64,000 nucleotides of DNA from Gramella sp. MT6 (GTDB lineage Bacteria > Bacteroidota > Bacteroidia > Flavobacteriales > Flavobacteriaceae). The translations under genes and the position numbers were made by a program. The DNA lies in contig NZ_CP048410.1 of NCBI RefSeq assembly GCF_019357415.1, positions 1,240,001-1,304,000 on the forward strand, read 5' to 3'. This document shows, piece after piece, positions 1 to 8,941 of the stretch (position 1 is its first letter; every line of letters begins with the position of its first letter). The notes below the pieces were generated by a model. The model made no database searches. It was not told the DNA's origin and saw nothing but the letters and a program-made list of their open reading frames with translations.

Positions 1-816
1 CGTAAAAGTTATGAAGAGACCACCAAAAGGGGCGCGAAATCATATGTTGAGCCTTACGAGATCGAAGATAGTAACGGGAAGGCAGTAATTTCCGGAATCC
101 ATACATATGGTGAAACCATTCACCTTTTTATTGAAAGAGGGGAGTACGAAGGTCCTTTTTTACCTGGTTACAGGGCTTATCATACCAAAGCTAAATCTAC
201 AGATACAGGTTTGAAATTCATTGACCATATGGTTGGAAACGTTGGATGGAATGAAATGAATAAATGGGTTGAGTTCTACGGAAAAGTGATGGGATTCGCG
301 CAATTGGTATCATTCGATGATAAAGATATTTCTACAGACTACACTGCTCTTATGAGTAAGGTGATGAGTAACGGGAATGGTCGTATTAAATTCCCTATTA
401 ATGAACCTGCAGAAGGAAAGAAAAAATCACAGATCGAGGAATATATAGACTTCTATAATGGAGCAGGAGTACAGCATATCGCCTTGGCTACAGATAATAT
501 TATCGAAACCGTTACCCAGTTAAGAGATCGTGGAGTAGAATTTCTGTATGTTCCAGAAACCTATTATGATGATCTTTTAGACAGGGTAGGCGAGATCGAC
601 GAGGATCTTGAGCCTTTAAAAGAACTTGGTGTTTTGGTAGACAGGGATGATGAAGGTTATCTTTTACAGATCTTCACAAAACCTGTTTTAGACAGGCCAA
701 CCATGTTTTTTGAGATAATTCAGAGAAAAGGAGCTCAATCTTTTGGAAAAGGGAACTTTAAAGCTCTTTTTGAGGCTATAGAAAGAGAGCAGGATTTACG
801 AGGTACATTAAATTAG
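1..816 (+). CDS. hppD: 4-hydroxyphenylpyruvate dioxygenase, 3' part (start lies outside the window)
   Basis: This enzyme turns 4-hydroxyphenylpyruvate into homogentisate in tyrosine catabolism. The frame is open from base 1, so only the last 271 residues are present. The C-terminal vicinal-oxygen-chelate domain is complete: the three expected iron ligands are visible as His (FIDHMVGN, codon 226-228), His (VQHIALAT, codon 475-477) and Glu (FFEIIQR, codon 712-714). The family is usually about 350-390 residues, so roughly 100 N-terminal residues are missing. The neighbouring tryptophan 2,3-dioxygenase gene fits an aromatic amino acid degradation region. The identification is firm; the true start cannot be seen. 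Confidence 0.95.
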   Translation, partial: RKSYEETTKRGAKSYVEPYEIEDSNGKAVISGIHTYGETIHLFIERGEYEGPFLPGYRAYHTKAKSTDTGLKFIDHMVGNVGWNEMNKWVEFYGKVMGFAQLVSFDDKDISTDYTALMSKVMSNGNGRIKFPINEPAEGKKKSQIEEYIDFYNGAGVQHIALATDNIIETVTQLRDRGVEFLYVPETYYDDLLDRVGEIDEDLEPLKELGVLVDRDDEGYLLQIFTKPVLDRPTMFFEIIQRKGAQSFGKGNFKALFEAIEREQDLRGTLN

Positions 817-898
817 GATTAAAAAATTGCTAAAACTTAGGTGTAAAAATTGAAATATTGATAATTAAATAAATTTTTAGTTAAACTTAATTATGCTG

Positions 899-929
899 TT
901 GTGGGTAAGGTAGAAATATCAGACTTTTG
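899..929 (+). promoter_or_regulatory. Promoter of a short transcript downstream of hppD
   Basis: TTG at 899-901 is followed by a 20-base spacer and GACTTTTG at 922-929, one mismatch from the Bacteroidetes -7 element TAnnTTTG with ideal spacing. Transcription would start near 934-936. No ORF lies between here and the terminator at 1014-1046. Confidence 0.5.
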
Positions 930-933
930 CACC

Positions 934-1046
934 GCATTTTTGGAGTGGTTACCAAAAATCATATTTAAATTTTTTTCATAATTTAAGTTTTAGTTGGTTA
1001 ATAAGATAAAATTCCCCGTCATTAATTTGATGGGGTTTTTTGTTTT
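934..1046 (+). ncRNA. Candidate small RNA of about 110 nt
   Basis: The segment has its own upstream promoter (899-929) and ends in an intrinsic terminator (1014-1046). Its 5' end can form a perfect hairpin with arms ATTTTTGG (936-943) and CCAAAAAT (952-959). It is AT-rich and has no start codon giving a usable ORF. A separate promoter for the next operon starts inside the terminator, so this need not be a leader. It could also be a 3'-UTR product of hppD, because no other terminator is seen after that gene. The family is not recognised. Confidence 0.4.
1014..1046 (+). terminator. Intrinsic terminator after hppD and the small RNA candidate
   Basis: Arms CCCCGTCA (1014-1021) and TGATGGGG (1028-1035) pair over 8 bp with one wobble and are followed by a T-rich tail to 1046. 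Confidence 0.7.
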
Positions 1047-1056
1047 AATACTTTTG
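1027..1056 (+). promoter_or_regulatory. Promoter of the DUF3108-kynA-M23-pgi operon
   Basis: TTG at 1027-1029, a 19-base spacer and TACTTTTG at 1049-1056 match the Bacteroidetes consensus exactly. The -33 element lies in the right arm of the preceding terminator. The leader to the ATG at 1115 would be about 53 nt. Confidence 0.6.
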
Positions 1057-1114
1057 GAATAGTAATTGTAATTAGGGTATTAATCCCAGAAATACTGATA
1101 CTTAGTAACAAATT

Positions 1115-1894
1115 ATGATGAAAAAACTCTTTGCAATTACCATTCTTTTCTGTCTGGTTGGTACCGCCCAGTTATATTCTCAGCAAGCTTTCGAAGAAGG
1201 CGAATGGTTTAAATTTCGCATTCATTACGGTATTTTCAATGCCAGCTATGCAACTCTTGAAGTTGACGAGACTAAATTGGGTAACAAACCGGTTTACCAT
1301 ATTAAAGGAAAAGGTAAATCTACCGGACTCCTTAGCCTTTTTTTTAAGGTTGATGATGATTATCAGACCTATATAGATAAAAGGACAGGTAAACCCTACA
1401 AATTCATCAGAAAAATAAATGAGGGTGGTTATACTAAAGATCTCGAAATAGACTTTGATCACGACGAAAACAAAGCTCATGTTCATAATAAGGAAAATAA
1501 TCAGCGGCAAAGCTACTCGGTACCCAATAATGTGCACGATATGTTATCGGCATTTTATTATATTCGCAACCAAATTGACACTGATGGTTTGAAGCCGGGT
1601 AAAGAGATGCGCCTTAACATGTTCATCGATGATGAAAATCTCGATTTTAAACTCGTATTTCTAGGCAGGGAAGTGATCAAAACTAAATTCGGAAAGCTGG
1701 CAACACTTAAATTCAGACCCTATGTATTAGCGGGTCGTGTATTTAAGGAAAAGGAAAGTCTAACTTTTTGGGTTAGTGATGATAAGAATAAAATTCCTGT
1801 AAAGATCGAAGCAGATCTGGCAGTTGGATCACTGGACGCAGATCTGGATGCTTATAAAGGTCTCAAACATCAGTTTAGCATCATAATGAATTAA
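1115..1894 (+). CDS. Secreted DUF3108 domain protein
   Basis: The protein has 259 residues. An N-terminal signal peptide (MMKKLFAITILFCLVGTAQ, cleavage probably near LYSQ) sends it to the periplasm or outer face. The rest is beta-rich and matches my memory of the DUF3108 family, a periplasmic family of unknown function (residues about 25-250). ATG codons at 1115 and 1118 are adjacent, so the start may be three bases later. It is the first gene of a four-gene operon: the stop is two bases before the kynA start, and the promoter is at 1027-1056. No catalytic motif was recognised. A link to tryptophan catabolism is suggested only by position. Confidence 0.75.
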   Translation: MMKKLFAITILFCLVGTAQLYSQQAFEEGEWFKFRIHYGIFNASYATLEVDETKLGNKPVYHIKGKGKSTGLLSLFFKVDDDYQTYIDKRTGKPYKFIRKINEGGYTKDLEIDFDHDENKAHVHNKENNQRQSYSVPNNVHDMLSAFYYIRNQIDTDGLKPGKEMRLNMFIDDENLDFKLVFLGREVIKTKFGKLATLKFRPYVLAGRVFKEKESLTFWVSDDKNKIPVKIEADLAVGSLDADLDAYKGLKHQFSIIMN

Positions 1895-1896
1895 GC

Positions 1897-2856
1897 ATGG
1901 AGATAAAACCCGAGATCGCGGAACGAATCATAAAACTTGAAGAAAAGTTTAAAAATTCGGGTCAGGATATGGGGTCCTATTTGGATGGTCTTCTTTACGA
2001 CCGATATTTATCCTATTGGGATTATATAGAGGTAGACACTCTTTTAAGTCTGCAAAAAACCAATACACATTTTCCTGATGAAATGATCTTCATTACTTAT
2101 CATCAGATCACCGAACTGTATTTCAAACTCATTATCCATGAGCAAAAACAGATCATAGAAAGTGCTACTTTAACGGCTTCATACTTTATTGAAAAGCTAA
2201 ATAGAATAAATCGCTATTTCAGGATCTTGATAGATTCATTTGACGTGATGATCAAGGGAATGGAAAGAGAGCAGTTCCTGAAGTTCAGGATGGCTTTGCT
2301 TCCTGCGAGCGGATTTCAATCGGCACAATTCAGAATGATAGAATTATATTCTACCCCGCTGGAAAATCTTGTTTCCTCAGATATCCGTGAGAATTTTTCT
2401 GAGAGGAACACTCCAGAGGAACTTTACGAAAATATCTACTGGAAAAAAGGCGGAATAGATTTGGAAACCGGTGAAAAAACACTCACTTTAAAACAATTCG
2501 AAAAGAGATATACTCCCCGGTTCTTAAGGATCGCTAATGGAGTATATGGAAATACTATATATCATCGTTACTTAAAGATGCATGAAGATGATCGCAATAA
2601 TGAAGACCTTGTGAAAGCTATGCGTAATCTTGATGTAAATGTAAATATCAATTGGCTTTTAATGCATATGGGGGCGGCCTACAGATATTTGAGCAAAGAC
2701 AAAACAACCGTGAAAGCGACTGGAGGTACCAACTGGAAAAAATTTCTTCCTCCAAGTTTTCAAAGAATATCTTTCTTCCCAGACCTATGGACAGAGGAAG
2801 AAAAACAAGATTGGGGCAAACAATGGGTGAACCATACGTTTAATACAGAAAAATAA
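1897..2856 (+). CDS. kynA: Tryptophan 2,3-dioxygenase
   Basis: This cytosolic heme enzyme opens the indole ring of L-tryptophan to give N-formylkynurenine, the first step of the kynurenine pathway. The 319 residues hold family blocks: ITYHQITELYFKL near residue 66, the substrate-pocket block SGFQSAQFRMIE near residue 144, and the C-terminal HMGAAYRYLSKD with TGGTNWKKFLPP. The length suits the bacterial enzymes (280-320 residues). The ATG is two bases after the DUF3108 stop, so translation is probably coupled. With hppD just upstream, the region handles Trp and Tyr breakdown. No other kyn genes are in the window. Confidence 0.92.
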   Translation: MEIKPEIAERIIKLEEKFKNSGQDMGSYLDGLLYDRYLSYWDYIEVDTLLSLQKTNTHFPDEMIFITYHQITELYFKLIIHEQKQIIESATLTASYFIEKLNRINRYFRILIDSFDVMIKGMEREQFLKFRMALLPASGFQSAQFRMIELYSTPLENLVSSDIRENFSERNTPEELYENIYWKKGGIDLETGEKTLTLKQFEKRYTPRFLRIANGVYGNTIYHRYLKMHEDDRNNEDLVKAMRNLDVNVNINWLLMHMGAAYRYLSKDKTTVKATGGTNWKKFLPPSFQRISFFPDLWTEEEKQDWGKQWVNHTFNTEK

Positions 2857-2867
2857 AAAGAAAAAAA

Positions 2868-4103
2868 TTGAAGAAACTAGGCTTACTGTTAATGTTGATG
2901 CTGGCTTTTGTTGCCTGCAATGATGAGGAAAAAGACCAGGCTGTTAACGAAGAGGTTAAAGAAAAAAAGTTACCTCCGGTTGAAAAGGAATATGGTTTTG
3001 TTCTAAATGATTTTGAAGTGGTAAAGGATACGATCGAAGCTGGAGACAGTTTTGGTTATATCATGGATAAAAATGGTGTTGGCCATGGAAAAGTCTTTGA
3101 AATTTCCAATAAGGTGAAAGACACTTTTAATCCTGCACGAATTACTGCCGGTAAAAAATATATGATCCTTAAGGCTAAGGATTCAGCAAAGACTCCTCAG
3201 TACTTTATCTACGAAAATGATAAGATCAATTACACTGTTGTCTCTATAGGTGATAGTATCTATGCTGAAACCAAAAAGAGACCGGTGACCGTAAAGCGAA
3301 GAGAAGTTTCCGGAGTGATCGTTTCGTCACTTTCTGAATCTATGCAGGCACAGGGGTTAAGTAATCTACTGGTATATGAACTATCTAATATTTACCAGTG
3401 GAGCATCGATTTCTTTAAACTTCAGAAGGGAGATCAGTTCAAAATGATCTATCATGAGAAATATATAGATGATACTGTTTTTGTAGGTGTAGAAAAAGTT
3501 GATGCTGCGGTTTTCAAACATTCAGATAAGCCTTTCTACGCCTTCAATTATTTGAATGATACAATTTCAGGCAAACCAAGTTTCTATGATGAAGAGGCAA
3601 AAGCTTTGCAGAGCTTCTTTTTAAAAGCACCACTGAATTATTCTAGGATTTCATCAAGATATACCAAAAGACGTTTTCACCCGGTTCAAAAGAGGTGGAA
3701 AGCACATCTGGGAACAGATTATGCTGCAGACTACGGGACTCCAATTGTAAGTACCGCTAATGGTACGGTCATCGCTTCAAGTTATACTTCGGGTAACGGG
3801 AATTACGTGAAAATACGCCATAACAGTAAGTATACTACACAGTATCTTCACATGACCAAAAGGGCGGTGAGAAATGGAGAAACGGTAAAACAGGGAGATG
3901 TCATTGGATATGTTGGTAGTACTGGCTTAGCTACCGGGCCGCATGTTTGCTATAGATTCTGGGTTAATGGAAGACAGGTAGATCCATATCGTCAAAATCT
4001 ACCATCTGCAAAGCATATAGAAGACAACCTAAAGGATGAATATTTTGCATATATCGAACCTTTGAAGGAAGAACTTGAAGAAATACCGTACAAAAATATT
4101 TAG
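2868..4103 (+). CDS. M23 family peptidase lipoprotein with an HxC in place of HxH
   Basis: The start is TTG at 2868, which gives a clean lipoprotein signal with lipobox FVAC (about residues 14-17). The mature protein is anchored in a membrane and would cleave peptidoglycan peptides. The C-terminal LytM/M23 domain (about residues 270-380) has HLGTD with zinc ligands H280 and D284, and the late block GPHVCYRFW. In classical M23 enzymes that block is HxH; here H359 is kept and the second histidine, a zinc ligand, is Cys361. Cys can bind zinc, so activity is possible. I recall similar HVC blocks in other flavobacterial M23 proteins. It follows kynA by 11 bases and abuts pgi, so it shares their operon. 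Confidence 0.88.
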   Translation: MKKLGLLLMLMLAFVACNDEEKDQAVNEEVKEKKLPPVEKEYGFVLNDFEVVKDTIEAGDSFGYIMDKNGVGHGKVFEISNKVKDTFNPARITAGKKYMILKAKDSAKTPQYFIYENDKINYTVVSIGDSIYAETKKRPVTVKRREVSGVIVSSLSESMQAQGLSNLLVYELSNIYQWSIDFFKLQKGDQFKMIYHEKYIDDTVFVGVEKVDAAVFKHSDKPFYAFNYLNDTISGKPSFYDEEAKALQSFFLKAPLNYSRISSRYTKRRFHPVQKRWKAHLGTDYAADYGTPIVSTANGTVIASSYTSGNGNYVKIRHNSKYTTQYLHMTKRAVRNGETVKQGDVIGYVGSTGLATGPHVCYRFWVNGRQVDPYRQNLPSAKHIEDNLKDEYFAYIEPLKEELEEIPYKNI

Positions 4104-5738
4104 ATGAAAAATATCAATCCAACCACTACAGGCGCATGGAGCGAATTAAAAGATCACTATAAAAAGATTGAAAATGAACATATGCGCGATATGTTCGCTA
4201 AAGACGAAGATCGTGCAAATAATTTCACTCTTAAGTGGGAAGATTTCTATGTAGACCTAAGCAAGAACAGGATTACTGAAGATACAAGAGATCTCCTCTT
4301 AAAACTGGCTGAGGAATGTAAACTCGATGAGGCCATAGAAAGTTATTTTTCTGGAGAGGCCATTAACCAGACAGAAAACCGTCCGGTTTTACATACAGCA
4401 TTGAGAGCAGGTAAGGACGCCAATATTAAGGTTAGAGGTGAGAATGTGGTTCCTGAAGTTCAGGAAGTGAAAGAAAATATTCGTGCTTTTTGTGATGAGG
4501 TAATTAATGGTACCAGAAAGGGATATACCGGGAAGGCATTTACCGATGTGGTAAATATTGGTATTGGCGGTTCAGACCTTGGTCCTGATATGGTTACTGA
4601 AAGTCTTGAATTTTATAAGAATCATCTTAAAATTCATTTTATTTCTAATGTAGACGGTGACCATGTTCATGAAACAATAAAAGATCTTAATCCAGAAACC
4701 ACCTTATTCGTTATAGTTTCAAAAACCTTTACTACAATGGAAACATTGAGTAATGCTACCACCGTGAGGGAATGGTTCCTGAAATCTGCGCCTGAAAATG
4801 AAGTTTCCAAACATTTCGTTGCAGTATCCACCAACCTGGAGAAGGTAGAAGCTTTCGGGATAGATCCTGAAAATATATTCCCAATGTGGGATTGGGTTGG
4901 AGGCCGATTTTCATTATGGAGTGCAGTAGGTCTTTCTATTAGCCTGGCGATAGGATATAACAATTTTGCTTCTTTGCTAGAGGGAGCAAGAAAGATGGAT
5001 GATCATTTCAAGTCAACTCCATTCAAGGAAAACATGCCGGTCCAGTTAGCCCTGTTAACGATTTGGTATAACAACTTTTTTGATGCAGAAAGCGAAGCGG
5101 TGATCCCTTATTCTCAATACCTGAGCAAGTTTCCATCTTATCTTCAGCAAGCGATCATGGAGAGTAATGGTAAAAGTGTGGATCGCAATGGTGAAAAAGT
5201 TTCTTATGAAACCGGAACGATCATCTGGGGAGAGCCTGGAACTAATTCGCAGCATGCATTTTTCCAACTTATCCACCAGGGAACAAAATTAATTCCGGCA
5301 GACTTTATTGGATTCAAGAAATCTCTTTTCGATGATAAAGTTCACCAGGACCAGTTGATGGCTAATTACTTTGCACAAACTGAGGCTTTATTGAACGGTA
5401 AAACATCTGGAGAGGTAGAACATGAGCTGAAGTCTAAGGGATTGAGTCAGGATGAGATAGACAGAATCAGTCCTTTTAAGGTTTTTGAGGGGAATAATCC
5501 TACAAATACAATTCTTATTGAAAAACTGACTCCAGAGAGTATGGGGAAACTTATCGCCTTATATGAGCACAAGATTTTTGTGCAGGGAGTGATCTGGAAT
5601 ATTTTTAGTTATGATCAATGGGGTGTGGAATTAGGAAAGCAATTGGCTACTAAGATACTTTCAGAATTCGCAACAAATACGGTCGATGAGCATGATTCTT
5701 CCACTAAAAATCTTCTGAAATATTATCTGGAGAAATAG
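4104..5738 (+). CDS. pgi: Glucose-6-phosphate isomerase
   Basis: The enzyme interconverts glucose 6-phosphate and fructose 6-phosphate in glycolysis and gluconeogenesis in the cytosol. The 544 residues are normal for the long bacterial/eukaryotic-type isomerase. Visible signatures are the phosphate-binding loop NIGIGGSDLGP near residue 150, GEPGTNSQHAFF near 375 with the catalytic Glu, LIHQGTKLIP near 389 with the catalytic His, and DQWGVELGK near 505 with the catalytic Lys. The ATG directly follows the M23 stop. A terminator at 5764-5793 closes the operon. Sharing an operon with a peptidase and kynA looks like simple linkage and not a pathway. Confidence 0.97.
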   Translation: MKNINPTTTGAWSELKDHYKKIENEHMRDMFAKDEDRANNFTLKWEDFYVDLSKNRITEDTRDLLLKLAEECKLDEAIESYFSGEAINQTENRPVLHTALRAGKDANIKVRGENVVPEVQEVKENIRAFCDEVINGTRKGYTGKAFTDVVNIGIGGSDLGPDMVTESLEFYKNHLKIHFISNVDGDHVHETIKDLNPETTLFVIVSKTFTTMETLSNATTVREWFLKSAPENEVSKHFVAVSTNLEKVEAFGIDPENIFPMWDWVGGRFSLWSAVGLSISLAIGYNNFASLLEGARKMDDHFKSTPFKENMPVQLALLTIWYNNFFDAESEAVIPYSQYLSKFPSYLQQAIMESNGKSVDRNGEKVSYETGTIIWGEPGTNSQHAFFQLIHQGTKLIPADFIGFKKSLFDDKVHQDQLMANYFAQTEALLNGKTSGEVEHELKSKGLSQDEIDRISPFKVFEGNNPTNTILIEKLTPESMGKLIALYEHKIFVQGVIWNIFSYDQWGVELGKQLATKILSEFATNTVDEHDSSTKNLLKYYLEK

Positions 5739-5763
5739 TGCAAGTTTCAATATGCCACTTATA

Positions 5764-5793
5764 AAGCCCTTGTAATCAAGGGCTTGTTTTTTT
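5764..5793 (+). terminator. Terminator after pgi
   Basis: Perfect 9-bp arms AAGCCCTTG (5764-5772) and CAAGGGCTT (5777-5785) with a TAAT loop are followed by G and seven T. Confidence 0.9.
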
Positions 5794-5913
5794 ATATCTC
5801 ATTTTGAAAAAGCGGCTTGTTAAATTTTTTAATATTAACATTTGTGAATTTATTTAAATTCCAGAATTGACTTTTTTTGCAAAAATTTTAAAGCAAACAA
5901 CAAATTTTTCAAA

Positions 5914-8646
5914 ATGAGAAAGTTTCTATTTTTAGTGATGCTGCTAGCAACCACTTCGATTTTTGCCCAGGGAACGGTTACCGGTACGGTATTGGATTCC
6001 GAAATGGATGGTCCTTTACCGGGAGCAAATGTTTTGGTAGTTGGTACTCAACAAGGTGCTATGACCGATTTTGATGGGAATTTCAGCCTTGACGTTGAAG
6101 ATGCTACAGGTCAAATTAGAATTAGCTTTGTAGGTTATCAGACCAAAACTGTAAAGTTCAATGTTTCTAATGGTCAAACTCAGGACTTAGGTCAGATAGT
6201 TTTAACTCCAGATGCAAATGCCTTATCTGAAGTTGTGATCACAGGTGTAGTAGACCTTGCCAAGGATCGCCAGACTCCTGTGGCTGTTTCTACTATTCGT
6301 TCTACAGAGATCCAGGAGAAACTGGGGAACCAGGAATTTCCTGAGATCCTTAATACTACTCCATCAATTTATGCTACTAAACAAGGTGGTGGATTTGGAG
6401 ATTCGCGTATTACCATTCGAGGTTTTGATACTCAGAACTCTGCCGTGATGATTAACGGTATTCCTGTGAACGACATGGAAAACGGACAGGTATACTGGAG
6501 TAACTGGGCTGGTCTTAGCGATGTGGCTTCAGCGGTACAGGTACAAAGAGGTTTAGGTTCTTCTAAACTTGCCGTTTCGTCTGTAGGTGGTACTATTAAC
6601 GTGGTAACTCGTTCAGCAGAAAGAAAAGAAGGTGGTTTTGTAAAAGCTAGTTTTGGTAACGATAATTACTTAAAAACAGTTGCTTCTTACAACACCGGAC
6701 TTAATGATAATGGATGGTCTGGATCATTTTTATTCAGCAGAACAGCTGGAGATGGTTATGTGAACGGAACCGAATTTGAAGGCTATAACTACTTCATAGG
6801 CGTTGGTTATAAGGCAAATGAAGATCATGACTTTAACTTCATGCTTACGGGTGCTCCACAGCAACATAATCAAAGAGGTGCATTCACAAGACTTTCAAGC
6901 TACCTTGCCTATGGAGAAAATGGTGAGCCAAATGAAAAATACAATCTTGACTACGGATACAGAAACGGGGAAGAATTTACTTTCGCTGGTAACTTCTATC
7001 ATAAACCTGTAGCTTCTCTTAGCTGGGAATGGGATATAACCAGTCTTTCAAAATTATCTACAACCGCATATGCTTCTTTTGGTAGGGGTGGTTCTATAGG
7101 TTCTATTGGTAGGATCAATGGTAGACAATCGTTTGCCCTTCCATTAACTGAAGATGGTTTAATTCCTATGGATGATATTTTTGCATGGAACTCTGGTCAG
7201 GATGTTCCTGCTTTTGGAGACCCAAGACAACCATATTCTGGTGAAGGCCAGTACCAGGGGCAGTTTGTAAATACTGGAAACGGGGATCGTTCTGGTGAAA
7301 ATGGGATTTCACAACGTTCTTCTGTAAACTCTCACAACTGGTTTGGTGTTATCTCCAACTTCGAAACTGAACTTACAGATAAAATTACTTTAGACCTTGG
7401 AGCAGATCTAAGATCTTATAGAGGTTTCCATTACCGTAGATTAGTAGACCTTATGGGTGCAGATACTTATCTTTCAACTGCAGATAGCAATAATCCAACC
7501 AGGTTCCTTAATGAAACTTACGAGCCTACCATAGGTAATACTTTGAATGTATTCAAGAGTATAGACGATGAGGAGAAGATCGACTATTATAATGATGGAT
7601 TGGTAAGATGGGCTGGTGTTTTTGGCCAGTTAGAATACGCTGGAGATCAGATCTCTGCTTTTATCCAGGGATCATTGTCTAACCAGGGATTCAAAAGAAT
7701 AGAATACTTTAACGAACCTCCTGCTACTCAGGAAACCGACTGGGAGAACATCCTTGGTGGGAATATTAAAGGGGGTATGAACTATAATATAGACGAGAAA
7801 CATAACGTATTCGGGAATGTTGGTTACTATTCAAAACAACCATTATTCGATGCTGTTTATATCAACTTTGGTAATACTTTAAATCCGAATTTAACTAACG
7901 AACAGGTTTTTGGAATTGAATTAGGTTATGGTTTCCGTTCTCAGTACTTCAATGCTAATGTGAATATCTATAGAACATCATGGGCTGATAGATTCGAGTC
8001 TGATGCAGCAACCTTCTTTGAGGATACGCCAAATGAAATTAGAGGAACAGCGAACTTACTTGGTATTACACAGGTTCATAAAGGATTTGAATTCGACTTC
8101 TATGGTAGAGTTGGAGATAAATTCAGATGGAATGGTATGCTTTCTATAGGTGATTGGGAATATAAGGACGATGTGGTAGCTTCATATTTTGATGAAAACC
8201 AGAACCCGATTCCTGGAGTTGACGATGCTGTGCTTAATCTTGACGGAGTTAAAGTTGGGAATGCTGCACAATTAACTGCTAGTTTAGGTGCAGATTATCA
8301 GATCCTCGATAATTTAAGTGTTGATGCAACTTATAGATATGCAGATAATCTATATGCAGATTTCGATGCTACAGATGCCCTGAACGATCCAGATTTCGAA
8401 GTGTTTGAAGTTCCTTCTTACGGTCTTTTAGACCTTGGAGCTTCTTATGGTCTTGATTTAGGAGATAACAGATTGAGCTTTAGATTGAACGTGAATAACG
8501 TGACAGATAATATTTATATTTCTGAATCCAATACTAATATCCTTGCAGGTCCGGAGGATACAACCTATGACGGAGTGAATGTTAATAATAACGTTTTCTT
8601 TGGATGGGGAAGAACCTGGAATGCAAGTGTAGCTTTTAGGTTCTAG
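5914..8646 (+). CDS. TonB-dependent outer-membrane receptor (first of three paralogues)
   Basis: This 910-residue protein would import a substrate across the outer membrane using TonB energy. After a signal peptide ending in IFAQ comes a carboxypeptidase regulatory-like beta-sandwich (about residues 20-100, GTVTGTVLDSEMDGPLPGAN). A plug domain follows (about 115-235, with IRGFDTQNSAVMINGIP and the block VYWSNWAGLSDV). The rest is a beta-barrel ending in Phe (SVAFRF), as expected for BAM substrates. It stands alone between terminators at 5764-5793 and 8672-8710, with no SusD-like partner. It closely resembles the receptor at 8942. The substrate is unknown; the nucleases nearby suggest nucleic acid products. 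Confidence 0.93.
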   Translation: MRKFLFLVMLLATTSIFAQGTVTGTVLDSEMDGPLPGANVLVVGTQQGAMTDFDGNFSLDVEDATGQIRISFVGYQTKTVKFNVSNGQTQDLGQIVLTPDANALSEVVITGVVDLAKDRQTPVAVSTIRSTEIQEKLGNQEFPEILNTTPSIYATKQGGGFGDSRITIRGFDTQNSAVMINGIPVNDMENGQVYWSNWAGLSDVASAVQVQRGLGSSKLAVSSVGGTINVVTRSAERKEGGFVKASFGNDNYLKTVASYNTGLNDNGWSGSFLFSRTAGDGYVNGTEFEGYNYFIGVGYKANEDHDFNFMLTGAPQQHNQRGAFTRLSSYLAYGENGEPNEKYNLDYGYRNGEEFTFAGNFYHKPVASLSWEWDITSLSKLSTTAYASFGRGGSIGSIGRINGRQSFALPLTEDGLIPMDDIFAWNSGQDVPAFGDPRQPYSGEGQYQGQFVNTGNGDRSGENGISQRSSVNSHNWFGVISNFETELTDKITLDLGADLRSYRGFHYRRLVDLMGADTYLSTADSNNPTRFLNETYEPTIGNTLNVFKSIDDEEKIDYYNDGLVRWAGVFGQLEYAGDQISAFIQGSLSNQGFKRIEYFNEPPATQETDWENILGGNIKGGMNYNIDEKHNVFGNVGYYSKQPLFDAVYINFGNTLNPNLTNEQVFGIELGYGFRSQYFNANVNIYRTSWADRFESDAATFFEDTPNEIRGTANLLGITQVHKGFEFDFYGRVGDKFRWNGMLSIGDWEYKDDVVASYFDENQNPIPGVDDAVLNLDGVKVGNAAQLTASLGADYQILDNLSVDATYRYADNLYADFDATDALNDPDFEVFEVPSYGLLDLGASYGLDLGDNRLSFRLNVNNVTDNIYISESNTNILAGPEDTTYDGVNVNNNVFFGWGRTWNASVAFRF

Positions 8647-8671
8647 ACCTAATTTCCAGATAATTAAAAAG

Positions 8672-8710
8672 AAGCTCCGGTGAAATCCGGAGCTTTTTTT
8701 ATTTTTTTTA
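8672..8710 (+). terminator. Terminator after the first TonB receptor
   Basis: Perfect 9-bp arms AAGCTCCGG (8672-8680) and CCGGAGCTT (8687-8695) with loop TGAAAT are followed by a long T-rich tail. Confidence 0.92.
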
Positions 8711-8759
8711 ATAATTGTTATTAAATCTCTTGTTGATAGGACTTGGTCTTCCTTAAAAA

Positions 8760-8789
8760 TTGATATTCAGCTGATTAACAATAATTTTG
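8760..8789 (+). promoter_or_regulatory. Promoter of the second TonB receptor operon, with a long leader
   Basis: TTG (8760-8762), a 19-base spacer and TAATTTTG (8782-8789) match the Bacteroidetes consensus. The start site would be near 8795, leaving a leader of about 147 nt before the ATG at 8942. The leader holds no ORF. A second, weak -7-like element TTTTTTTG is at 8900-8907. No known riboswitch was recognised in the leader. Confidence 0.5.
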
Positions 8790-8941
8790 TAGGATTATTT
8801 TAGCCTTTCCGTCCTAAATTCCTTGAATTTTGGCAAGATTCATAGGTAATAAGTTAAAACTCTTAACACTTAGATAATGCTAGTTATGTAAGAATTGTGT
8901 TTTTTTGCACCGAATTTTAATCAAACACAAACAATTAAAAC

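Noticed and set aside
1172..1537. Open frame of 121 codons on the minus strand inside the DUF3108 gene
   Set aside because: It is fully antisense to a better gene and has no recognisable features, so it is a shadow.
5837..5880. Promoter-like elements before the first TonB receptor
   Set aside because: The candidate -7 sequences AACATTTG and TTTTTTTG have mismatches and no TTG at a perfect spacing except a 17-base weak one, so no call was made.
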